NCBI RefSeq assembly: GCF_000744095.1
Contig: NZ_JQLI01000008.1
Location: forward strand, 2,170,001-2,234,000
Reading direction: 5' to 3'
From: Cupriavidus necator A5-1
GTDB taxonomy: Bacteria > Pseudomonadota > Gammaproteobacteria > Burkholderiales > Burkholderiaceae
DNA: 64,000 nt
The position numbers and the translations under genes are program-made. The notes beneath the pieces were generated by a model. It saw only the letters and a list, made by a program, of their open reading frames with translations. It was not told where the DNA came from and did not search any database. This document shows, piece after piece, positions 53,018-62,244 of this stretch; the stretch's first letter is position 1, and each line of letters begins with the position of its first letter.

Positions 53018-53113
53018 TGATTCAAAGAGGGGTTATCGTACCCGGGGATCCGCCTGCAGCAAGGCTCTATCCCGTCCGCCTTTCGCGCGACCAGCGATAT
53101 TGCAGCCCCTTGA

Positions 53114-53347
53114 GTCGCAATAGTTTTTGGGATCAAACCGCCGGATTTCACACGAGAAGTACGATCATCCCACTTTCAGTCGCGCCTGGCGGGTGAGCCT
53201 AGCGTTGCAATTTTCGATGACCGCGCCCAACTGGTGTCAGCCGGTATGCCAACTCCGCTGGTTGACATTCCCGAATTGGGGCCCTATCTGACGGCCAATC
53301 AAATTGGCCTCGCGCCAACCGACGACGATTGGACATCGAATGACTAG
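53114..53347 (+). pseudogene. Remnant of an unrecognised gene (3' end)
   Basis: A plus-strand frame without any start codon after the preceding stop reads VAIVFGIKPPDFTREVRSS and later IFDDRAQLVSAGMPTPLVDI, ending DDDWTSND. The composition is clearly protein-like, unlike the sequence around it, so it looks like the tail of a gene whose front was lost. No family is recognised. Confidence 0.45.
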
Positions 53348-54284
53348 CCCGGTCAGGCGAGGAACAGCTCGACACTGCAGCCATACCGCGGGCTGAGAGG
53401 CCCCCACGGCCTGCGGCTACTGATTCACGCAATTCAGGGTTTAGACATAATTGCTGGGTACGTCCGACGAACGGTCTGCGGCATCGCCAACCTTGTCGCC
53501 GGCGAGAGGTCTTCATCTTTGGAGGGGCAGTGCGGTGCGGCAGGCGCATGGATCTCCGCACTCTATCCGGTTGTCTCTTCCCCGACCCTTTAGCCATTCG
53601 ACTGCGCGCGGCCAAAAGGCTGAGTCTGGCCGAAACGCGGTCATCCACTTAAGAAAGGTCAATTGTAGTCGGGCCGGGAACCGCCGTAACTGAGGCTCGC
53701 TCCGAACTGGAGAAAGTCGGTGCTGACACGGCCATCGATCGAGGGACGAGGAGGGAGGGCGGAAGATGGCCAGGCCGCTGCATGACGCTTCCGGGGCCAG
53801 CCAAACACAGATTCGAGATCGATGGGGAATACCTGTCACTGTAAATTGAACGCTATAGACCGACGACAGCGCGCTAGCGGCCCACGCCATCGTGCAGGAA
53901 AGCGTGGTTCTTCGCGTTACCTCGAGACATGACCTCCTCGACTGGGAAACACCCCCGTCGCGACGTTACCCGCGAGGGTTCGCCGGGCGTTGATGTAAGG
54001 CTAAATGACGCACCGCCTGCTGTTGAGGGTGAAGGGAGCGATTTCTCCCCGCGTGTGGATCGGGTCGTCTACCGGTTACCTCAAGGCATGGATGCGGACC
54101 TTATCGGGGTACGGGTCCAGCGGCCGCTTCATCCATTTGACGTATTCCATCGTGGCGATGGGGCGCCCAGAATTTTCACTGCTTCTACCGCCCTGGCGTG
54201 ACATCGCCCGCGAGTGAGGGATGTGACGCCGTTAGCTCACTACTGAGTTCGACTCTCCTTCTGCCTTATGAATGGCATGCGAAA
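53348..54284. other. Region without a recognised gene
   Basis: About 940 bases between the gene remnant and the lipoprotein gene. Frames on both strands are Arg-rich and look like non-coding shadows. No repeat, terminator or RNA recognised. Confidence 0.35.
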
Positions 54285-54698
54285 ATGAGACAACTAATCG
54301 TTCTGGTTGCGACTCTGCTTTTAGCCGCGTGCGCGAGCACCACAAAATTTCAAAACTACCCGAGTCTGGAGGAAGGTCGAGGACCTACCGCGACAATTTA
54401 CGTAGTCAGAAGCAATAGTGCTTTCGGTTCTGCAATTACGGCACCGGTCTATGTTGACCGATATTTGATCGGCCGTATTGGCCCGGGAGGTTATCTCACT
54501 ACCAAAGTGCCAGTAGGACGCATTCACGTCACGTCCACCACTTCGGACGTGATAGCGCAGACGGAACAGAATTCGCGTTACTTCTTTGAAGTCTCGATGC
54601 CTGGTCAAATGTGGATGTATGCGCCAGATTTTAATGTCACCTCCATTAGTCGCGATCGCGCAATAGAAGTCCTGGGTTACGATCCCGGGTCACGGTGA
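54285..54698 (+). CDS. Lipoprotein, DUF2846-like
   Basis: About 137 residues. The signal sequence MRQLIVLVATLLLAACASTT contains a lipobox LAAC, so the mature protein starts at Cys16. The rest (ATIYVVRSNSAFGSAITAPV, YVDRYLIGRIGPGGYLTTKV, PVGRIHVTSTTSDV) resembles the DUF2846 family of small beta-rich lipoproteins of unknown role. ATG 54285 is chosen because it gives a proper lipoprotein signal; the longer in-frame start does not. It stands alone. Confidence 0.75.
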   Translation: MRQLIVLVATLLLAACASTTKFQNYPSLEEGRGPTATIYVVRSNSAFGSAITAPVYVDRYLIGRIGPGGYLTTKVPVGRIHVTSTTSDVIAQTEQNSRYFFEVSMPGQMWMYAPDFNVTSISRDRAIEVLGYDPGSR

Positions 54699-55567
54699 AG
54701 AGATCAGCCATTGCCGAAGCTCAATGGAGTATGACGCCACGTTATGGCGGATCCGAAGGAGCGACTCGACCCGGAACACCGCCGCTGGCACGGAGCGGGC
54801 CCAGGGCCGTCGTCCGGTTTGCCATCGTCCCGGGGGGGTGGCCCGAGGGAGACTGGCGTGGATGCGTCCATTAAGGGGTGATCGTCCTTTTCCTGCAGAT
54901 TGATACGGTTATGAGTCAGCCTCGAGCCCTTTGTTGGTTGGAGTTGCAGCCCGATCGCCTGACCTTATTGGAGACCGCGCCAAAGCGGGGGGCAACGAAG
55001 ACGCTTCCCAACGAGAGTCTAATGAGGCACCTACAATGCGCGCATGGCTTCCGATTGTGGGCCGGCGACCTCCGTCCTTCAATTAGTCGATCAGGAAGAT
55101 CGTACGAAACAACCGTCCGAGATCATAGCCGGCGTCGCAAACGCCTAAGGGGCCAATCTCCTTTGAATCAACGCAAGGCCACGGCACGCGCCACCCAGCC
55201 GGTACCGCGCGACGGCATCGGTGGCTGATGGGTCTGGCCCAGCGGCTCAAGGCGTGCATGTCATTTCTGGAGGGGCATGAGCGAAGAAGCGATCAAGTTT
55301 CTGGCCTTCGTGGCGCTGATGGCGTGGCTGTATTGACTTGTGACAAAGGGTTGACGATGCGGGTATCGGAACTGGCGGCATCTTCGGAGTGACGGCCGTC
55401 TTCCTGTCGCAGGACCGCAGCGAGCACATGGGCACGCGGATTCTATGCGGGGTGGGTCTGCCGCAACCAGTAATCATCGGACCGGTGCGCCAAATGGGCG
55501 ATACTCAGATGAGTGTCATCTGTTGTAATGTCGGTGTTGCAGGAGCGCTAGACAAGAGGTAGGGGGG
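54699..55567. other. Region with only weak reading frames
   Basis: About 870 bases. A plus frame from 54878 (116 codons) has no recognisable features. A 19-residue frame at 55277-55336 (MSEEAIKFLAFVALMAWLY) has GGAGGGGC just upstream and would be a tiny membrane peptide. A following start-less frame to 55560 (GTGGIFGVTAVFLSQDRSEH) looks like a gene remnant. None is certain. Confidence 0.3.
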
Positions 55568-56185
55568 ATGAACAGGTCGATCGCAAGAAGGCCATCCGAC
55601 CGATGGCTGAATTCCTTGGTGAGCAAGATTGTTTTCGCGCTCTCGCTGAGTTTCGGCGCGGCGTCAGGCGTTCAGGCTTTCACCATCGAGAAGTGGACTC
55701 TTGGGATGTCTGAGGCAGCCCTCAAAAAGCAAGGCCTCAATGGATGCGGTCATCACCCAAGGAGCAAGGGGCTTTTTCGGTGTGTCGCTGACTCTTCATT
55801 TATGGGCGTAAGCCAGGTCTATATTTCAGTCAACTCATCAACGGGCCGCCTGGTGGAGATCGATTACTGGATTGAGAAGAGCGACAATGACAGGATTGAA
55901 GATATCTACCGAATCCTAGGTCTCAAGAAATGCGCTGTCCGGGATCATGCGATAGATCCGATACTTTGGCTTGACGGCTGCTTCGAGTCTCCGGATCGAA
56001 TGAGGGTGATTAGTTTTACACCGACCCTAAGAGATGACTACAGGGGTGCGGACGATTTTGTTCGAAAAAAATACTGGCTCGTCCACGCATCGTATAGTCC
56101 GGTAACGGTACAGAGGCAGCGCGCCGCAATCCGCGAGAAGTTGGAGCGCGAGGCCGCCTTACAGCGGTTTAACTCTGCACGATAG
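55568..56185 (+). CDS. Secreted hypothetical protein
   Basis: About 205 residues with an N-terminal signal peptide (LVSKIVFALSLSFGAASGVQ, cleaved near QA-F). The mature part begins TIEKWTLGMSEAALKKQGLN, a repeat-like start seen in small periplasmic proteins, and holds several cysteines (GCGHH, RCVAD, KKCAV, GCFES) that could form disulfides. The C-terminus is a charged helix (REKLEREAALQRF). GAGGTAGGGGGG before ATG 55568 is a strong ribosome binding site. No family is recognised. It immediately precedes the 22-bp direct repeat. Confidence 0.7.
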   Translation: MNRSIARRPSDRWLNSLVSKIVFALSLSFGAASGVQAFTIEKWTLGMSEAALKKQGLNGCGHHPRSKGLFRCVADSSFMGVSQVYISVNSSTGRLVEIDYWIEKSDNDRIEDIYRILGLKKCAVRDHAIDPILWLDGCFESPDRMRVISFTPTLRDDYRGADDFVRKKYWLVHASYSPVTVQRQRAAIREKLEREAALQRFNSAR

Positions 56186-56272
56186 GCTCAGTTGAATGAG
56201 CCTTGACAAATACGCCGCCTAGCACCTGAGCGCCTCCGGCCAAGATAAAGCCTTATGCGCAGCAGAGCGTAA

Positions 56273-56294
56273 GGGCGTATCTTGGTCGCAGGCC
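56273..56294. repeat. 22-bp direct repeat, left copy
   Basis: GGGCGTATCTTGGTCG followed by CAGGCC. The right copy lies at 59056-59077 with one mismatch, in the same orientation. The kfrA remnant begins at its right end. The pair brackets 2.8 kb of kfrA-hns and transposase debris. Confidence 0.6.
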
Positions 56295-56878
56295 AACTGG
56301 ACGCGGAGCGTACAGCCGAGCAGGCGCAGCGGAAAGCGGCCAACGACCTGGACGCTATTCACACCGAGCTGGCCGCGGCCCAGCGCCGGGCCGAGCGCGC
56401 CGAAGCCGAAGCGGCGCTCGCGCGTCAGCTGCTGGCAGAATTGCGGATGGGGCCGCCCGAGCGAGATGGTGGTGGGCGGCGGCGCAAGGCCGGGAGCCCG
56501 GCTCCGACCGCGGAGCCGAACGACAAGCCGGCCGAAAGACTGGATGAACAGCAGGACGAAAAACAAGGCGCACCTGCCGCCGCCCTAATTCGACAGACGG
56601 CAGCAACAAGCAGTGACGACCACGATGACAGCCAACGAAGAGCGGGCGGAGGCGATCCGTTGGATCCAGGCCCAGATGGCCGACTACGGGCTGACGATGG
56701 AGGCGCTGGAAGCTGCGGGGTGCGTCGATCCGCCCCACCCCCGCCACCACCACCACCTGCGCCGGTCTGCTACCGCAACGCCGAGGGACTGACTTGGGAC
56801 GGGCAGGGCGAGATGCCATCCTGGCTGAAGCGGGCGGTCAACGCGGGGCAGTCGGTAGAATTTTTCCAGGTAGGGTAG
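56295..56878 (+). pseudogene. Truncated kfrA fused to frameshifted H-NS-like gene (second copy)
   Basis: The first part repeats the 3' half of kfrA: LDAERTAEQAQRKAANDLDA corresponds to two separate stretches of the intact gene, so about 170 bases are missing between them and the DNA-binding front is absent. The following H-NS-like gene would start at ATG 56625 (MTANEERAEAIRW) but is disrupted near 56731-56740, in a C-rich run, by one missing base; in its own frame it stops at 56792. The same shift joins the kfrA frame to the intact H-NS C-terminus (CYRNAEGLTWDGQGEMPSWL), so one unbroken fusion frame ends at 56878. Both genes are probably decayed. Confidence 0.75.
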
Positions 56879-56925
56879 CGCTACCAGGGAGTTCGCGATC
56901 GGCGAGTACAGGAGGGTTGGCCGCT

Positions 56926-56961
56926 ATTCGCAAATATCTGAAGCTTCAGATATTTGCGAAT
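56926..56961. repeat. 36-base perfect palindrome
   Basis: Two uninterrupted 18-base arms, the left being ATTCGCAAATATCTGAAG, meet at a HindIII-like AAGCTT centre. It lies 48 bases after the second kfrA-hns copy. No loop and no T run, so it is not a typical terminator; a recombinase or regulator site is more likely. Confidence 0.6.
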
Positions 56962-57130
56962 CCCGGGCGTCCCTCGTAGTCCTGTGTGCCCAAACTGCGG
57001 CGTCGGAATCGGCCCCGCACGCTAGCGCGCCCCCATGGATGCCAACGATGAGTGCCGGCCGACGCCAGGCGACACCACGCGCTGGCCGAGTTGATGAATG
57101 CCTGATCGATAGGCCTCACGCGAGGAGCAT

Positions 57131-57595
57131 ATGAAAACTGCCGACGTCAAATCCCTGGTGCGAGAAGTACTGAACACCTTGCCCACTCCGTACACGGAAC
57201 ACGTCATCGATGAAGTCTTCGGTGCGATAGAGAGCAACCCAGAATGGCGGCGCCGCTATGAGATTCAGTGCGCTGCCCTCGGCAAGAACATCGTGAATAC
57301 TTGGGGTGGGTATTGGGTGGCAAATGCCCTCGGCAAGCTGGGGGAGCGCCAAGCTCAGAGCAAGAGGAGTTCACTGATTGGCTCGTACTCGTTGCTCGAC
57401 ACAGATGCCACGCCCGTTAAGCAGAAGCCGAAAGAGCCAGAGGCCCTCGAGATGGTGGCGGCTCACTTTCGGGCCCATAAGGCAGAACTGCCTAACGAAA
57501 TCCGCAACTACCGAGATGAGCTTGTGATGCTGGTGATGGAGGGGATGTCCCCGGAAGAGGCGTTCCAAATGGTTCTGAAGACCCACCTGCTGTGA
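57131..57595 (+). CDS. Conserved-looking hypothetical protein
   Basis: About 154 residues, mainly alpha-helical. The N-terminal half (VLNTLPTPYTEHVIDEVFGA, NTWGGYWVANALGKLGERQA) and the C-terminal half (PNEIRNYRDELVMLVMEGMS, PEEAFQMVLKTHLL) look well folded, separated by a Pro/Lys linker. AGGAGC lies before ATG 57131. No domain is recognised. It lies within the segment bracketed by the 22-bp direct repeats and is followed after 24 bases by the truncated zinc-site gene, with which it may have formed an operon of the mobile element. Confidence 0.6.
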   Translation: MKTADVKSLVREVLNTLPTPYTEHVIDEVFGAIESNPEWRRRYEIQCAALGKNIVNTWGGYWVANALGKLGERQAQSKRSSLIGSYSLLDTDATPVKQKPKEPEALEMVAAHFRAHKAELPNEIRNYRDELVMLVMEGMSPEEAFQMVLKTHLL

Positions 57596-57619
57596 GCGTT
57601 GGCGGGAAGGGAGGCCGCA

Positions 57620-57856
57620 TTGGAAAGCGATCCCCGAGCACACGCACTGACCGACCTTATTGAGTATCCCCCCTCGTTGACGCTGCATGCCGGCAACGAA
57701 GCGATGTTGACCTTCGCGCTGGACGCGAGTGGGTTACTGCGCCATATCGACGCGGTGCCCAACGGCAAAGCGTGTGGGTGCGTGTGCCCAGCGTGCGGCG
57801 AATCACTCGTGGCTCGGCAGGGCGTGGTGCGGGCGCACTCGTTCGCGCCGGAGAAA
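57620..57856 (+). pseudogene. Truncated gene with CoiA-like zinc-site N-terminus
   Basis: A TTG start with GGGAGG upstream leads to ALDASGLLRHIDAVPNGKAC and CVCPACGESLVARQG, the CxxC region resembling the N-terminal zinc site of competence CoiA-like proteins. The frame then changes abruptly, after HSFAPEKR near 57856, into Tn3 transposase sequence. The gene is therefore interrupted by transposon DNA and its 3' end is missing. Identity with CoiA is tentative. Confidence 0.5.
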
Positions 57857-58340
57857 CGCTATACCCTGATGGTAGCGCTGCTCAACCACATGCGCGTGCG
57901 GGTGCGGGACGATCTCGCCGAAATGTTCATCCGACGCATGAGCGCTATCCACAAGCGGCACGGGAAGAGTTGGAGCAAATCCAGTCCCGCCGGCGCGCGC
58001 AGATGGAAAAGCTTGTCACGCTGCTCGACGGTGTGGTCGACATCGTCGCCGAGGGCGAGGACGATGCGCAGATCGGTAGAGAAGTGCGGCGCTTTCTTGC
58101 TCCCTCGGGCAATTTGGAGCCCCTACGCGAGAGCTGCGCGGAGGTCCGTGCCTTCAGTGGCAACAACTACTTGCCGCTGCTGTGGCGGCATTTCCGCGCA
58201 CACCGCTCGGTCATGCTGCGTCTGGCCGAAGGGCTGAAATGGGAGTCGACCAGCCAGTCGTGCACACTTCTTGCCGCCTTGGCAGTGGTGTTGAAGAACG
58301 AAGCCCTGCACCGCGAGTGGATCGCCGCCGACGTCGATCT
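57857..58340 (+). pseudogene. Tn3-family transposase, internal fragment (plus strand)
   Basis: YTLMVALLNHMRVRVRDDLA and MFIRRMSAIHKR are in one frame; after a one-base deletion near 57960 the sequence continues in the next frame as REELEQIQSRRRAQMEKLVT, then NNYLPLLWRHFRAHRSVMLR and ALHREWIAADVDL. This is the middle part of a large Tn3-type TnpA. The coding ends abruptly near 58340, where sequence encoding the N-terminal part begins on the other strand. No catalytic DDE region is present. Confidence 0.65.
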
Positions 58341-58938
58341 GAACTCTCGGGTCAGCAGCCGGTCAAGCCGGTGCTGCTCCTCCTGGGACAGGCGTCGTGC
58401 GACGCGGCGAAATAGGGCGGTTTGGGTGCGAGCGTGGACCTGCTCGGCAATGGCATCCAGCGTGGAGAAGGCTGGCAGTTCGATCTGACGCAGGACCAGC
58501 GCATCGATGGTCGCATTGATGATGTCAACGGGCTGGTCCATCGTTTCGGCGGCGTCGCGTGCCGCGCGGACAGTTATCTCATTGGCATCGGTACCGATGT
58601 AGGTCTGGATGCCGAGGAACTCTCGCACGGCCGTGTAGTGCCGGAACAAGGTCGGCGACACCTTACGGTCGTAGCCGACCCTGGTACCTGGGCTGAGCCC
58701 GGCGCTGATGCGCACCAGTTCAGTCACGCTTGCGGGAATCGTGTCGAGGGTTTGGGAAGTGGTGTAGCTGCTGGAAGACCTTGAGGAGAACCAGCAGACC
58801 AAGCCGTGATTCCTGCCCGCGTGTGGATCGGGTAGCCCAGTCCAGTTCTTCCGTGCTTGGTGAGTAGCAAGCCCGCAGTTCCTTGATGGAGAAGACCTTC
58901 GGGAAACGCGGGTAGGCGGTACGCTCGATGGTGCCCAT
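58341..58938 (-). pseudogene. Tn3-family transposase, N-terminal fragment (minus strand)
   Basis: The start MGTIERTAYPRFPKVFSI is the usual beginning of Tn3-type transposases (DUF4158 domain), followed by LGLLVLLKVFQQLHHFP. A frameshift near 58755 leads on to TIPASVTELVRISAGLSPGT and FRHYTAVREFLGIQTYIG, ending near residue 200 at RLSQEEQHRLDRLLTREFRS. It abuts the internal fragment in opposite orientation, showing an inversion inside the transposase gene. Confidence 0.7.
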
Positions 58939-59055
58939 ACAGGATCTCGGCAATCGCTGAAGGGCCAGCCAGTCTGTTCGGTGACAATCCCGCGTTATAT
59001 CCTGAGGTAATGATTATTAATTTCTATATAACCTGAGGGTTTATGATAGCGATTT

Positions 59056-59077
59056 GGGCGTATCTTGGTCGTAGGCC
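59056..59077. repeat. 22-bp direct repeat, right copy
   Basis: GGGCGTATCTTGGTCG followed by TAGGCC, identical to 56273-56294 except for one base. Confidence 0.6.
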
Positions 59078-59353
59078 TATTTGCAGCGTCGATCTGAATA
59101 CGGTACATACGTACAGATTCCACGCGTAACCCGTGTCCACGGTCGATTCATCCGTCCTATCGCAGGCATGCGAGGCTAAATGCATGTGAGGTCGGTGCTG
59201 CTTTTTAGGAGTGCCTGAGCAGGCACAGGAACTTCCGGCCAGCAGGCGGCGCAGAGTCGGCGCTCGACTGCCTTGTCGGCGTACGTTATAAGGTTAGACG
59301 AACTTCTGCAGCACTGTCCCCGTGCTGCCTGGATAGTAATAACAGCGTTAGAC

Positions 59354-62116
59354 ATGCACGAGCACGCTACCAACTCCCGGGCGGCAGACCAGTCCCCGGG
59401 TCTTGCCATCGAGGCCGTCGCCAGTACGAAACTGGTTCCCCCGCGTGCGACCCGCCGCCTAATTTCACGGGATGCGCTACAGCAGCGCCTCCTCGATGCG
59501 CGGCGCCAGCGTTGCATCGTTCTGCAAGGCCCGGCCGGCAGTGGCAAGACGTGCAGCCTGGTGGCGTTGCGGCAAGCGTTGCTGACACTTGATTTCGATG
59601 TCGCTTGGCTCTCGCTCGCCGCGGAAGACAACGAACTCACGCGCTTCTTCAGTTGCCTGCTGGCCGGCATTGGGATGGTGGACGGTGAAGTGGTGCGCGA
59701 CGCGGCGCTGCTGATGCGGCGCGATAGCGATGGCGCGGATTTTGAACACTGGGTCGTGTCCCTGGTCGAGGCGCTTGCCGCCCGGCAGCGCGATCTGACA
59801 GTGATCGTCGACGATCTGCAATACCTGAACAGTCCGCAGATCTGTCAGGCGCTGCAATGCCTGCTCGACTACGCTCCGCCCAATCTGCATCTGGTCTTCA
59901 GTTCGCGCAGCGCGTTTCCGCTATCGCTGGCGCGTTTGCGCGCGCAGTCGCTTGTGGTTGAGTTCGACCTTCACGACCTGCGCTTCACTCCCGAGGAATC
60001 CGAGCGCTTCCTGCGCGAGCAATTGGGCCACATCGATCGGCGCGACGCGCGCGTGCTGCACGATCTGACCGATGGCTGGGTGGCCGGGCTGCAGCTGTTC
60101 GCGGTGGACATGCATGCCAAGCAGGGCGGTGGTTATGCACGTGTGCGCGTGCGCGATGCCAAGGCGTTTGCGAGCTATTTCGAGCGCGAAGTGCTCGACA
60201 ACCTGCGGCCGGAAGACCTGCAGCTGCTGACCATTGCGGCAACCTGCAGCCAGTTCTGTGCGTCGCTCTGCGCGACGCTGCTCGGCGTGCCGCAGGCGGT
60301 AGCGGCCATGACGTCGCGCCTGACGCGGCTCGACGACCACAATCTCTTTATCAGCCAAGTGCGTAGCCAGGACCGCGAAACCTGGTATCGCGTACACCCG
60401 CTGCTGCGCGAGGTGCTGTCGCACCGCCTTGACGAAATGCCACCTGCCGACCGGCTCGCGCTGCATGGCGCCGCGTGGCGCTGGTTTGGCGCGCGCGGCC
60501 ACATCGACGACGCGGTGCGCCATGCCGTGCAAGCCGGGGAGGTGCAGGCAGCGGCCGATATCGTTGAGGCTTGCGCGGTGGAAATGATGGGCCGTGGCGA
60601 ACTGTCCGAGGTGTCTAGCCTGGTGCGCCGGTTGCCCGCGGAGCAGGTGCAGGCTCGTTTTCCGCTGCGGCTCGTAACAGCCTATCTCGCCATGTACGCC
60701 GGCAACCTTGGGGCAGTCGATGCGGCGTTGCGCCGGTTCGAGTCGGACCTCGATGCGCTGGGCGTGGGCGAGCGCTATGCTGTGCGCGTCCTGCAGGCAG
60801 CGCTGGCGCTGCAACGCGACGACTCCGAATCGATCCATGCTATCGCACCCTTGCTCGAAGCGATCCCCGATGATGCCCAGGCGTTCGCGTTCGCCGGCCG
60901 CGCCCACCTGCTGGCGTGGATGCATATGCACCATGGCCACTACGATGCGGCTCGCGCGCTGCTGCAGGAAGGCGCGGAGCGCAACGTGGCGCCGGCGCGC
61001 CGAATGACGGGACAAGCGCTGTCTGGCATGAGCCTGTCCCTCGAAGGGCGCATGGTGGAGGCCGAGCGCGCGTTGCGTGCGGTGCAGCACGAGGTGGGCC
61101 GGCACGACACGCTCTACATCGACGTGGGCGCCGTTGTCGATGGGATGCTCGGCGAAGTGATCTATGAGCTCAACGAACTCGACGCAGTGTGTACGCAGCT
61201 GGAGCCATGCCTCGACATGGTGGAGCGGACGTCGGTACCTGACGCGGCGCTGCGCGGCTTCCTGGCCGTGGCGGCGGCGCATTGGCGGCTCGGCCACCGC
61301 CTTGAGGCACTCGAGCAGCTGGATCGCCTCGACGACTATGCCAGCCGGCGCGGGCTCGACCGCATGCAGGCCCACGCGCTGGCGCTGCGGCTGCGCATGC
61401 TACTGGAGCAGGGCGCGACCACCGAGGCCATCGAGGTTCTGGAATCGCTGACCGCGCTCGGCCGGCGGTACGCCACGGCGGCACGCGGCACCGGCGCCGA
61501 AATCCGGCGGGTGGCCGACGCCGCACGTGCAGCGGCAGACCTGCACTGGGAGGACTACGACGGTGCTATTGCCTGCCTGAAACCGCTGCTCGAAGACGCC
61601 AGGGCTGCGGGGCGGGGCGCGGCGATGGCCGCCGCCCACGCAGCGCTCGCGGTGGCTTACCACGGACGCGGAGACGCCGATGCGGCGCGCCGGCAGTTGC
61701 TCGAGGCACTGCGGCTTGGCCACCAGCTCGGCCTCATTCGCAGCCTGCTCGACGTGTCGGACCAGATCCCGGTCATGCTCGAAGCCCAGGCTCCTGACGC
61801 GCTAGACCCGGTGCTGGCGTTTTACGCCAAGCGCCTCGTGGCTGCGGCGGCCAGCACGCGCGAAGCGGCCGCGCAGCCGGCCCTGCGCGATGCCGGTGGC
61901 ACGACGGACGTGCTCAACGTCCGGGAGCGCGAAGTGCTGGCGCTGGTCGCCCAGGCCATGCCAAACAAGAAGATTGCGCGCGTGCTGGGCGTCACGTCCC
62001 ACACGGTCAAATGGCATCTGCGCAAGATCTACAGCAAGCTCGGCGTGTCAGAGCGGGACGAAGCGGTGGCCCGCATGCGCGATCTTGAGATGGATTCGGC
62101 GTCGAGACCCCACTGA
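59354..62116 (+). CDS. LuxR-family ATP-dependent regulator (MalT/LAL type)
   Basis: About 920 residues. Residues about 55-260 are the STAND/NTPase module: Walker A VLQGPAGSGKTCSLV, Walker B LTVIVDDLQYL. A long helical, TPR-like sensor region follows (FAFAGRAHLLAWMHMHHGHY; residues about 400-830). The C-terminal LuxR HTH is LNVREREVLALVAQAMPNKK followed by IARVLGVTSHTVKWHLRKIY. Such regulators oligomerise with ATP and an inducer to activate genes. ATG 59354 gives the usual start region with STKLVPPRATRRLISR. It precedes an acyl-CoA dehydrogenase and a thiolase on the same strand, the most likely targets. Confidence 0.93.
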   Translation: MHEHATNSRAADQSPGLAIEAVASTKLVPPRATRRLISRDALQQRLLDARRQRCIVLQGPAGSGKTCSLVALRQALLTLDFDVAWLSLAAEDNELTRFFSCLLAGIGMVDGEVVRDAALLMRRDSDGADFEHWVVSLVEALAARQRDLTVIVDDLQYLNSPQICQALQCLLDYAPPNLHLVFSSRSAFPLSLARLRAQSLVVEFDLHDLRFTPEESERFLREQLGHIDRRDARVLHDLTDGWVAGLQLFAVDMHAKQGGGYARVRVRDAKAFASYFEREVLDNLRPEDLQLLTIAATCSQFCASLCATLLGVPQAVAAMTSRLTRLDDHNLFISQVRSQDRETWYRVHPLLREVLSHRLDEMPPADRLALHGAAWRWFGARGHIDDAVRHAVQAGEVQAAADIVEACAVEMMGRGELSEVSSLVRRLPAEQVQARFPLRLVTAYLAMYAGNLGAVDAALRRFESDLDALGVGERYAVRVLQAALALQRDDSESIHAIAPLLEAIPDDAQAFAFAGRAHLLAWMHMHHGHYDAARALLQEGAERNVAPARRMTGQALSGMSLSLEGRMVEAERALRAVQHEVGRHDTLYIDVGAVVDGMLGEVIYELNELDAVCTQLEPCLDMVERTSVPDAALRGFLAVAAAHWRLGHRLEALEQLDRLDDYASRRGLDRMQAHALALRLRMLLEQGATTEAIEVLESLTALGRRYATAARGTGAEIRRVADAARAAADLHWEDYDGAIACLKPLLEDARAAGRGAAMAAAHAALAVAYHGRGDADAARRQLLEALRLGHQLGLIRSLLDVSDQIPVMLEAQAPDALDPVLAFYAKRLVAAAASTREAAAQPALRDAGGTTDVLNVREREVLALVAQAMPNKKIARVLGVTSHTVKWHLRKIYSKLGVSERDEAVARMRDLEMDSASRPH

Positions 62117-62244
62117 CGGCCGCCTTGCTGCCCAATCCGGCTAGTGAATTGCAACGCTGGATTGGACATCATGAGAGGTATCCGAGAGGCGCGCCTGGAT
62201 CGGAGCGCGCCGCCGGAACCTTACTCATGGAAAGGAGCTTGACA

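Noticed and set aside
53199..53648. Minus-strand frame after the HNH gene
   Set aside because: Arg-rich, no domain, and it overlaps the more protein-like plus-strand remnant ending at 53347.
59921..61375. 484-codon minus-strand frame opposite the LuxR-type gene
   Set aside because: No domain; fully covered by the well-supported MalT-type regulator.
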